Below the pieces are notes generated by a model. That model did no database searches and had not been told where the DNA came from. It worked only from the letters and a program-made list of their open reading frames with translations. Positions 15,137 to 22,321 of a DNA stretch of 64,000 nt are shown one piece after another (positions within the stretch are counted from its first letter, which is position 1; each line of letters starts with the position of its first letter). Origin of the DNA: Streptomyces venezuelae (GTDB taxonomy: Bacteria; Actinomycetota; Actinomycetes; Streptomycetales; Streptomycetaceae); contig NZ_CP029190.1 in NCBI RefSeq assembly GCF_008642295.1, positions 6,741,501-6,805,500 on the forward strand, written 5' to 3'. A program made the translations under genes and the position numbers.

Positions 15137-17650
15137 TCAGAGCTGGCCGACCGAGGTGACCCGGACCACTGCCCGGCCCTCCTCGTCGGAGGCCGCGAGA
15201 TCGACCTCGGCACTGATGCCCCAGTCATGATCCCCGTTCGGGTCGGCGAACGTCTGCCGAACCCGCCACAGACCGTGCGCCGGATCCTCCTCGATCATCA
15301 GCAGCTTCGGGCCGCGGGCGTCCGGACCGGTGCCCAGATCCTCGTACTCGTCCCAGTAGGCGTCCATCGCCTCGCCCCAGGCGTCGGCGTCCCAGCCGGA
15401 TTCCCCGTCCAGCTCGCCGAGCTCCTCGACGTGGTCCAGCGCCGCCAGCTCCACCCGCCGGAACATGGCGTTGCGGACCAGCACCCGGAAGGCGCGCGCA
15501 TTCGCGGTGACGGGCTTGACCTGGTCGGCCTTCTCCTGCGCCTGCTCCGCCGTCTCGATCTCCGGGTTGGCCAGCTGCTCCCACTCGTCGAGCAGGCTGG
15601 AGTCCACCTGGCGCACCATCTCGCCCAGCCACTCGATCAGGTCCACCAGATCCTCGGACTTGAGGTCGTCCGGGATGGTGTGGTCCAGCGCCTTGTACGC
15701 ACTCGCCAGGTAGCGCAGCACGATGCCCTCGGTGCGGGCCAGTTCGTAGAAGGAGGTGAACTCGGTGAAGGACAGCGCCCGCTCGAACATGTCCCGGATG
15801 ATCGACTTCGGCGAGACCGGGTGGTCTCCGACCCACGGGTGGCTCTTGCGGTACACGCCGTAGGCGTGCAGCAGGAGCTCCTCCAGCGGCTTGGGATAGG
15901 TGACCTCCTGCAGCCGCTCCATCCGCTCCTCGTACTCGATCCCGTCCGCCTTCATCGCGCCGACGGCCTCGCCCCGCGCCTTGTTCTGCTGGGCGGCCAG
16001 GATCTGGCGAGGGTCGTCGAGGGTGGACTCGACCACGGACACCATGTCCAGCGCGTAGGAAGGCGACTCGGGGTCGAGCAGGTCGAAGGAGGCCAGCGCG
16101 AAGGTGGACAGCGGCTGGTTGAGGGCGAAGTCCTGCTGGAGGTCGACGGTGAGCCGGATGGTCCGGCCCTCCGCGTCCGGGGTGTCCAGCTGCTCCACCA
16201 CGCCGCCGTCCAGCAGCGAGCGGTAGATGGCGATGGCCCGGCGGATGTGCCGCAGCTGGTTCTTGCGCGGCTCGTGGTTGTCCTCCAGGAGCCGGCGCAT
16301 GGCCTCGAAGGCGTTGCCGGGCCGCGCGATCACCGACAGCAGCATGATGTTGGTGACCTTGAACCGGGAGGTGAGCGGCTCCGGTTCGGATCCGATGAGC
16401 TTCTCGAAGGTGGTGTCGGACCAGGCGACGAAGCCCTCGGGGGCCTTCTTGCGGACCACCTTGCGGCGCTTCTTCGGGTCGTCGCCCGCCTTCGCCAGCG
16501 CCTTCTCGTTCTCGATCACATGCTCCGGCGCCTGCGCCACCACGAAGCCCGCCGTGTCGAAGCCCGCCCGCCCGGCCCGGCCGGCGATCTGGTGGAACTC
16601 GCGGGCGCGCAGCGTCCGCACCCGGGTGCCGTCGTACTTGGTGAGCGCCGTGAACAGCACGGTGCGGATCGGGACGTTGACACCCACACCCAGGGTGTCG
16701 GTGCCGCAGATCACCTTCAGCAGCCCGGCCTGGGCCAGCTTCTCCACCAGCCGCCGGTACTTGGGCAGCATGCCCGCGTGGTGCACGCCGATCCCGTGCC
16801 GCACGTAGCGGGAGAGGTTCTTGCCGAACTTGGTGGTGAAGCGGAAATTGCCGATCAGCTCGGCGATCCGGTCCTTCTCCTCGCGCGAGCACATGTTGAT
16901 GCTCATCAGCGACTGGGCCCGCTCCACCGCCTGGGCCTGGGTGAAGTGCACGATGTAGACCGGGGCCTGCTTGGTCTGCAGCAGCTCGGTGAGGGTGTCG
17001 GTGATCGGGGTGGTGACGTACTCGTAGGACAGCGGGACCGGCCGGGTCGCCGAGCGGACCACCGAGGTGGGCCAGCCGGTGCGCCGGGTCAGGTCCGCCT
17101 CGAACCGGGACACGTCGCCGAGGGTCGCCGACATCAGCACGAACTGTGCCTGGGGGAGCTCCAGCAGCGGAATCTGCCAGGCCCAGCCCCGGTCCGGCTC
17201 CGCATAGAAGTGGAACTCGTCCATCACGACCTGGCCGATGTCGGCATCCTTGCCATCGCGCAGCGCGATCGAGGCCAGCACCTCGGCGGTGCAGCAGATC
17301 ACCGGGGCGTCCGCGTTGACGGAAGCGTCACCGGTCAGCATGCCGACGTTCTCGGTACCGAACAGCTTGCACAGGTCGAAGAACTTCTCCGACACCAGCG
17401 CCTTGATCGGCGCGGTGTAGAAGGTGACCTTGTCCTGGGCCAGCGCGGTGAAGTGCGCACCCGCGGCCACCAGGCTCTTTCCGGAGCCCGTCGGAGTGGA
17501 AAGGATCACATTCGCGCCGGAGACCACCTCGATCAGCGCCTCCTCCTGAGCCGGGTACAGGGCGATGCCCTGGCCCTCCGCCCACGAGGAGAAAGCCTCG
17601 AAGAGGGCATCGGGGTCGGCATTCGGCGGAAGCTGATCAATGAGGGTCAC
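15137..17650 (-). CDS. Ski2-like DEAD/DEAH-box RNA helicase with DUF3516
   Basis: An 837-aa superfamily 2 helicase. Motif I is STPTGSGKS (51-59), Ib APIKALVSEKF, II MDEFHFY (DEFH variant), III LMSATLGDVS, V GTDTLGVGVN and VI QIAGRAGRAGF. The C-terminal half is the DUF3516 region found in actinobacterial Ski2/MTR4-type helicases. These are presumed to unwind structured RNA for decay or rRNA processing. Length is typical. Start: GTG 17650 (MTLIDQLPP). Nothing is missing. It shares a 112-base divergent region with the YdjM-like membrane protein. Confidence 0.93.
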   Translation of the reverse strand: MTLIDQLPPNADPDALFEAFSSWAEGQGIALYPAQEEALIEVVSGANVILSTPTGSGKSLVAAGAHFTALAQDKVTFYTAPIKALVSEKFFDLCKLFGTENVGMLTGDASVNADAPVICCTAEVLASIALRDGKDADIGQVVMDEFHFYAEPDRGWAWQIPLLELPQAQFVLMSATLGDVSRFEADLTRRTGWPTSVVRSATRPVPLSYEYVTTPITDTLTELLQTKQAPVYIVHFTQAQAVERAQSLMSINMCSREEKDRIAELIGNFRFTTKFGKNLSRYVRHGIGVHHAGMLPKYRRLVEKLAQAGLLKVICGTDTLGVGVNVPIRTVLFTALTKYDGTRVRTLRAREFHQIAGRAGRAGFDTAGFVVAQAPEHVIENEKALAKAGDDPKKRRKVVRKKAPEGFVAWSDTTFEKLIGSEPEPLTSRFKVTNIMLLSVIARPGNAFEAMRRLLEDNHEPRKNQLRHIRRAIAIYRSLLDGGVVEQLDTPDAEGRTIRLTVDLQQDFALNQPLSTFALASFDLLDPESPSYALDMVSVVESTLDDPRQILAAQQNKARGEAVGAMKADGIEYEERMERLQEVTYPKPLEELLLHAYGVYRKSHPWVGDHPVSPKSIIRDMFERALSFTEFTSFYELARTEGIVLRYLASAYKALDHTIPDDLKSEDLVDLIEWLGEMVRQVDSSLLDEWEQLANPEIETAEQAQEKADQVKPVTANARAFRVLVRNAMFRRVELAALDHVEELGELDGESGWDADAWGEAMDAYWDEYEDLGTGPDARGPKLLMIEEDPAHGLWRVRQTFADPNGDHDWGISAEVDLAASDEEGRAVVRVTSVGQL

Positions 17651-17762
17651 GCCCCCATCTTGCCTGGCTTCCGCCCCGAAGAGGGAACCGGCGGCCGAAA
17701 GAAGATCACCGCCGGTACTCTGGGCCGTCGACGATCAACCACAGACTGGGGCGGGAACGAGC

Positions 17763-18551
17763 ATGATGGGTCCGGCGCACTCACTGTCCGGGGCGGCAGC
17801 CTGGCTGGGGGTGGGGGCGGCGACCGCAGCCGCGGGACACCCCATGCCCTGGCCGGTCCTGGTGGTAGGCGCACTGATCTGCGCCGGTGCAGCCCTCGCA
17901 CCCGACCTCGACCACAAGTCCGCGACCATCTCGCGCGCCTTCGGACCGCTCTCCCGCGGGCTCTGCGAGGTCGTCGACAAGATCTCCTACTCCGTCTACA
18001 AGGCCACCCGCTCGCCGCGCGACGCGCGCCGGTCCGGCGGCCACCGGACGCTGACCCACACCTGGCTGTGGGCGGTCCTCATCGGAGCGGGCGCCTCGGC
18101 GCTGGCGATCAGCGCCGACCGGTGGGGAGTACTCGTCCTGCTCTTCATCCACCTGGTGCTGGCCGTCGAGGGCCTGCTGTGGCGGGCCGCCCGGATGTCC
18201 AGCGACATCCTGGTCTGGCTGCTGGGCGCCACCAGCGCGTGGATACTCGCAGGAGTCCTCGACCAGCCCGGCAACGGCTCGGACTGGCTGTTCGGCCCCG
18301 GCCAGGAGTACCTCTGGCTGGGACTGCCGATCATGCTCGGTGCCCTGGTCCACGACATCGGCGACGCCCTGACCGTCTCCGGCTGCCCGGTCCTGTGGCC
18401 CATCCCGATAGCGGGCAAGCGCTGGTACCCCGTCGGCCCGCCCAAGGGCATGCGCTTCCGGGCCGGCAGCTGGGTCGAGCTCAAGGTCCTGATGCCGGTG
18501 TTCATGCTGCTCGGCGGGGTCGGCGGCGCCTCCGCCCTCGGCTTCATCTGA
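17763..18551 (+). CDS. YdjM/LexA-regulated-type metal-dependent hydrolase, membrane protein
   Basis: A 262-aa polytopic membrane protein of the YdjM family. MGPAHSLSGAAAW gives the first His, APDLDHKSATIS the Asp-x-Asp-His motif, and GHRTLTHTWLW the conserved HRxxTH. VHDIGDALTVSGCP carries the late His/Asp. These residues form a putative metal site near the membrane. About five hydrophobic helices follow. The family is annotated as membrane-bound metal-dependent hydrolase; no substrate is known. ATG 17763 is the first of two adjacent ATGs. A strong hairpin terminator follows the stop codon. Confidence 0.88.
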   Translation: MMGPAHSLSGAAAWLGVGAATAAAGHPMPWPVLVVGALICAGAALAPDLDHKSATISRAFGPLSRGLCEVVDKISYSVYKATRSPRDARRSGGHRTLTHTWLWAVLIGAGASALAISADRWGVLVLLFIHLVLAVEGLLWRAARMSSDILVWLLGATSAWILAGVLDQPGNGSDWLFGPGQEYLWLGLPIMLGALVHDIGDALTVSGCPVLWPIPIAGKRWYPVGPPKGMRFRAGSWVELKVLMPVFMLLGGVGGASALGFI

Positions 18552-18558
18552 CCGCGAA

Positions 18559-18588
18559 GGGCCCGCACCCCTCCCGGGGTGCGGGCCC
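18559..18588. terminator. bidirectional hairpin terminator
   Basis: A perfect 13-bp stem (18559-18571 with 18576-18588) and a four-base TCCC loop lie between the convergent YdjM-like gene and the ABC operon. There is no U-tract, as is usual in Streptomyces. Confidence 0.85.
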
Positions 18589-18619
18589 GCCGAAGCCCAC
18601 CGGGGCCGGACCGGACGGC

Positions 18620-20401
18620 TCAGCCGTGCCAGGACCGCCACAGCGCCGCGTACGCGCCGTCCGCCGCCACGAGTTCGTCATGGCTGCCCAGCTCGCTGAT
18701 CCGCCCGTTCTCGACCACCGCGATCACATCGGCGTCGTGCGCGGTGTGCAGCCGGTGCGCGATCGCGATGACCGTGCGCCCGTCCAGCACCCCGGCCAGC
18801 GACCGCTCCAGATGGCGGGCCGCCCGCGGATCCAGCAGCGAGGTGGCCTCGTCCAGCACCAGCGTGTGCGGATCGGCCAGCACCAGCCGGGCCAGCGCGA
18901 TCTGCTGGGCCTGCGCCGGAGTCAGGGCCGTGCTCCCCGACCCCACCTCGGTGTCCAGGCCGTCCTCCAGCGCCCGGGCCCAGCCGTCGGCGTCCACCGA
19001 GCCCAGCGCCGCCCACAGCTCGGCGTCCTCGGCATCCGTCCGGGCCAGCAGCAGATTGTCCCGCAGCGTGCCCACGAACACATGGTGCTCCTGGTTCACC
19101 AGGGCCACGTGCTCGCGGACCCGCTCCGCCGGCATCTCCGACAGCCGCGCCCCGCCGAGGGTGACCTCCCCCGCCCGCGGCGCATAGATGCCCGCCAGCA
19201 GCCGGCCCAGCGTGGACTTGCCCGCGCCCGACGGCCCGACCAGCGCCATCCGGGTCCCCGGCGGCACCGACATCGACACCTGGTGCAGGACGTCCACACC
19301 CTCCCGGTAGCCGAACCGGACCTGCTCCGCCCGGACATCCCGGCCGTCCGGCAGCACCGCGGGGTCGCCCGCGTCCGGCTCGATGTCCCGGACGCCCACC
19401 AGCCGGGCCAACGACACCTGCGCGATCTGCAGCTCGTCGTACCAGCGCAGGATGATCCCGATCGGGTCGACCATCATCTGCGCCAGCAGCGCGCCCGTGG
19501 TCAGCTGACCCACCGACATCCAGCCCTGCAGCACACACCAGCCCCCGATCAGCAGCACCGACCCCAGGATCGTCACATAGGTGACGTTGATGACCGGGAA
19601 CAGCACCGACCGCAGGAACAGGGTGTACCGCTCCCAGGCCGTCCACTCCTTGATCCGCTGCTCGGACAGGGCGATCCGGCGCCGGCCGAGCCGGTGCGCC
19701 TCCACCGTGCGGCCGGCGTCCACCGTCTCGGTGAGCGCCGCCGCGACCGCCGCGTACCCGGCCGCCTCCGAGCGGTACGCCGACGGCGCCCGCTTGAAGT
19801 ACCAGCGGCAGCCGAACACCAGCACCGGCAGCGCCACCAGCGCGGCCAGCGCCAGCGGTGGCGCGGTCACGGTGAGCGCCCCGAAGAGCAGTCCCGCCCA
19901 CACCACACCGATGGCCAGCTGGGGTACCGCCTCGCGCATCGCATTGGCCAGCCGGTCGATGTCGGTGGTGATCCGCGACAGCAGATCGCCGGTACCGGCC
20001 CGCTCCAGCACGCCCGGCGGCAGTCCCACCGACCGCACCAGGAAGTCCTCCCGCAGATCGGCCAGCATCTCCTCGCCGAGCATGGCCCCGCGCAGCCGGA
20101 CCATCCGCACGAACAGCGTCTGCACGCCGAGTGCCAGCGCGAACAGCAGCCCCACCCGCCCCAGATGCAGATCGCGCGCCCCCGCCGCGAGATCGTCCAC
20201 CACCCTGCCCAGCAGGTACGGGCCGACCATGGAGGAGATCACGGCGATCGCATTGACCACCACCAGCAGCACGAACGCCCGCCGGTGCCGGCGCAGCAGC
20301 CCGCTCACATAGCCGCGTACCGTCGCCCCGGTTCCCACCGGGAGGGTGGCGGCCGTCTCCGGGGCCGCCGGATCGTATTCCGGCGCTGCCACGCCGATCA
20401 T
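18620..20401 (-). CDS. ABC exporter half-transporter, subunit with degenerate signature
   Basis: A 593-aa fused membrane/ATPase half-exporter. Six helices span roughly 40-330. The nucleotide domain has intact Walker A GPSGAGKST (389-397), Q-loop Gln437, Walker B TLVLDE (513-518, catalytic Glu518) and switch His549. The ABC signature, however, reads LTPAQ (493-497) instead of LSGGQ. Its partner, encoded just upstream with a four-base overlap (ATGA at 20398), has the complementary defects. The two therefore form a heterodimer with one good ATP site. Substrate unknown. Start: ATG 20401 overlaps the partner's stop. Followed by a strong hairpin shared with the convergent gene. Confidence 0.93.
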   Translation of the reverse strand: MIGVAAPEYDPAAPETAATLPVGTGATVRGYVSGLLRRHRRAFVLLVVVNAIAVISSMVGPYLLGRVVDDLAAGARDLHLGRVGLLFALALGVQTLFVRMVRLRGAMLGEEMLADLREDFLVRSVGLPPGVLERAGTGDLLSRITTDIDRLANAMREAVPQLAIGVVWAGLLFGALTVTAPPLALAALVALPVLVFGCRWYFKRAPSAYRSEAAGYAAVAAALTETVDAGRTVEAHRLGRRRIALSEQRIKEWTAWERYTLFLRSVLFPVINVTYVTILGSVLLIGGWCVLQGWMSVGQLTTGALLAQMMVDPIGIILRWYDELQIAQVSLARLVGVRDIEPDAGDPAVLPDGRDVRAEQVRFGYREGVDVLHQVSMSVPPGTRMALVGPSGAGKSTLGRLLAGIYAPRAGEVTLGGARLSEMPAERVREHVALVNQEHHVFVGTLRDNLLLARTDAEDAELWAALGSVDADGWARALEDGLDTEVGSGSTALTPAQAQQIALARLVLADPHTLVLDEATSLLDPRAARHLERSLAGVLDGRTVIAIAHRLHTAHDADVIAVVENGRISELGSHDELVAADGAYAALWRSWHG

Positions 20402-22206
20402 GCCGACTCCTCGATCTCTGTGAGTGCTTCCGCGAGTTGGGCCAGTCGCCGTTCCTCGTCGGTCTCCCGGGTGACCACGGCCCGGTAGCGGGGTTCGTCG
20501 TGCAGCAGCTCGCGGTGCGTACCGACCGCCGCCACCGCGCCGTCGTGGACCAGCACCACCCGGTCCGCGCGGTCCAGCAGCAGCGGGGAGGAGGCCAGGA
20601 CCACGGTGGTCCGGCCGGCCCGCAGGCCGGCGATCCCCTCGGCGATCCGCGCCTCCGTGTGCGAGTCGACCGCCGAGGTCGGCTCGTCCAGCACCAGCAC
20701 CTCCGGGTCGGTGACCAGCGAACGCGCCAGTGCCAGCCGCTGACGCTGCCCGCCGGACAGCGACCGCCCGCGCTCGGTGATCCGGGCGTCCATCGGATCG
20801 GTCACCCCGTCCGGCGCGGACTGGAGCAGGGCGTCCAGCACGTCCCCGCACTGGGCCGCGGCCAGCGCCGATCGGGCCTCGACCGTCCGGGAGGCCGGTA
20901 CGTCGAACAGCTCGCGCAGGGTCCCGGACAGCAGCACCGGGTCCTTGTCCTGCACGAGCACCAGGGTGCGCGCGGTGTCCAGGGCGAGTTCGTCCAGCGC
21001 CACCCCGCCGAGCAGCACAGAAGGCCGGTCCTCCGGCTCCTCGTCCAGGGCGGGATGCCCGCCGAGCCGCTCGGCGAGCCGGCCCGCCAGGTCCGGATCG
21101 CCGCACACCACGGCGGTGAACAGGCCGGCCGGGGCCAGCAGTCCGGTCTGCGGGTCGTACAGGTCCCCGCCGGGCTGCGGGGCCTCGACGTGCCCCGCCG
21201 GGCCGGACTCCGTCCGTACCAGCGACAGCACCCGGGCGGCCCGCTTCGCCGACGGACGGGAGAAGGAGTACGCCATGGCGATCTCCTCGAAGTGCCGGAG
21301 CGGGTACATCATCGTGGCCACCGCGCTGAACACCGCGACCAGTTCACCCACCGCGATCCGGCCGTCCAGGACCAGCGTGGCGCCGTACCAGGCCACCGTG
21401 ATCAGCAGGATGCCGGGCAGCAGCACCTGGATCGCCGAGATCAGCGCCCACATGCGGGCGCTGCGGACGGCAGCCCGGCGGACCTCCTGGGAGGCCTCGC
21501 GGTAGCGGCTGAGGAAGAGCTCCTCGCCGCCGATACCGCGCAGCACCCGCAGGCCCGCCACGGTGTCCGAGGCCAGTTCGGTGGCCCGGCCGGCCTTCTC
21601 GCGCTGGATGTCGGCCCGTTTGGTGGCGAGCGGCAGCAGCGGCAGCACCGCGAGGGCCAGGGCGGGCACCCCGATGGCCACGATCACGCCGAGCGCGGGC
21701 GCGTACAGCAGCAGCCCGACGCAGATCACCACGACGGCGAAGGCGGCTGCCAGGAAACGGGACACCGCCTCCACGAACCAGCCGATCTTCTCCACGTCAC
21801 CGGTGGACACGGCGACCACCTCACCGGCCGCCACCCGCCGGGTCAGGGCGGAGCCCAGTTCGGCAGTCTTGCGGGCGAGCAGCTGCTGCACCCGGGCGGC
21901 GGCGGTGATCCAGTTGGTCACGGCGGTCCGGTGCAGCATGGTGTCGCCCAGAGCGATGCCGATGCCGATCACCACGAGCAGGGCGCCCACCAGCAGCAGC
22001 CGGGTGCCGTCGCGGTGCACGACGGCCTCCACGCCCATGCCGACCGCGAACGGCAGCCCGGCGATGCCGCAGAAGTGCAGCAGGCCCCAGCACAGGCTCT
22101 TGACCTGGCCGCCGAGTTGGTTGCGCCCGAGCCACAGGAGGAAGCGGGGGCCTGAACGAGCATCCGGGACCCCGGGGTCCGGATGCGGAAGATCGCTGAT
22201 CTGCAT
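20398..22206 (-). CDS. ABC exporter half-transporter, subunit lacking Walker A
   Basis: A 602-aa half-exporter encoded first in the operon. Six helices are visible in the first 330 residues. In the ATPase domain the Walker A position (about 368-377) reads CGDPDLAGRL, with no Lys-Ser/Thr. The signature LSGGQRQRLALARSL (483-497) and Walker B VLVLDE (503-508) are intact. The switch His is replaced (LASSPLL, about 538-544). It cannot build a complete ATP site by itself. With its partner it provides the canonical signature to the working site. Start: ATG 22206 with GGGGCG six bases ahead; an in-frame GTG one codon earlier exists. Confidence 0.93.
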   Translation of the reverse strand: MQISDLPHPDPGVPDARSGPRFLLWLGRNQLGGQVKSLCWGLLHFCGIAGLPFAVGMGVEAVVHRDGTRLLLVGALLVVIGIGIALGDTMLHRTAVTNWITAAARVQQLLARKTAELGSALTRRVAAGEVVAVSTGDVEKIGWFVEAVSRFLAAAFAVVVICVGLLLYAPALGVIVAIGVPALALAVLPLLPLATKRADIQREKAGRATELASDTVAGLRVLRGIGGEELFLSRYREASQEVRRAAVRSARMWALISAIQVLLPGILLITVAWYGATLVLDGRIAVGELVAVFSAVATMMYPLRHFEEIAMAYSFSRPSAKRAARVLSLVRTESGPAGHVEAPQPGGDLYDPQTGLLAPAGLFTAVVCGDPDLAGRLAERLGGHPALDEEPEDRPSVLLGGVALDELALDTARTLVLVQDKDPVLLSGTLRELFDVPASRTVEARSALAAAQCGDVLDALLQSAPDGVTDPMDARITERGRSLSGGQRQRLALARSLVTDPEVLVLDEPTSAVDSHTEARIAEGIAGLRAGRTTVVLASSPLLLDRADRVVLVHDGAVAAVGTHRELLHDEPRYRAVVTRETDEERRLAQLAEALTEIEESA

Positions 22207-22321
22207 AACGCCCCATGACTCGGTGAGTGGTTCAAACCGTGCAAGGTTCGCCTTCCGGGATGCCGTGAGGCAATCGATTTTCCGTACGGCAAGGGGCATA
22301 CCGGCCAGTTCCGGGGCGGTT

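Noticed and set aside
14780..20488. A plus-strand open frame of about 1,900 codons across this span
   Set aside because: It runs antisense to the thioesterase, Ski2-type helicase and ABC genes. Those have clear family motifs and correct codon bias. Long antisense frames are normal in GC-rich DNA with few stop codons.
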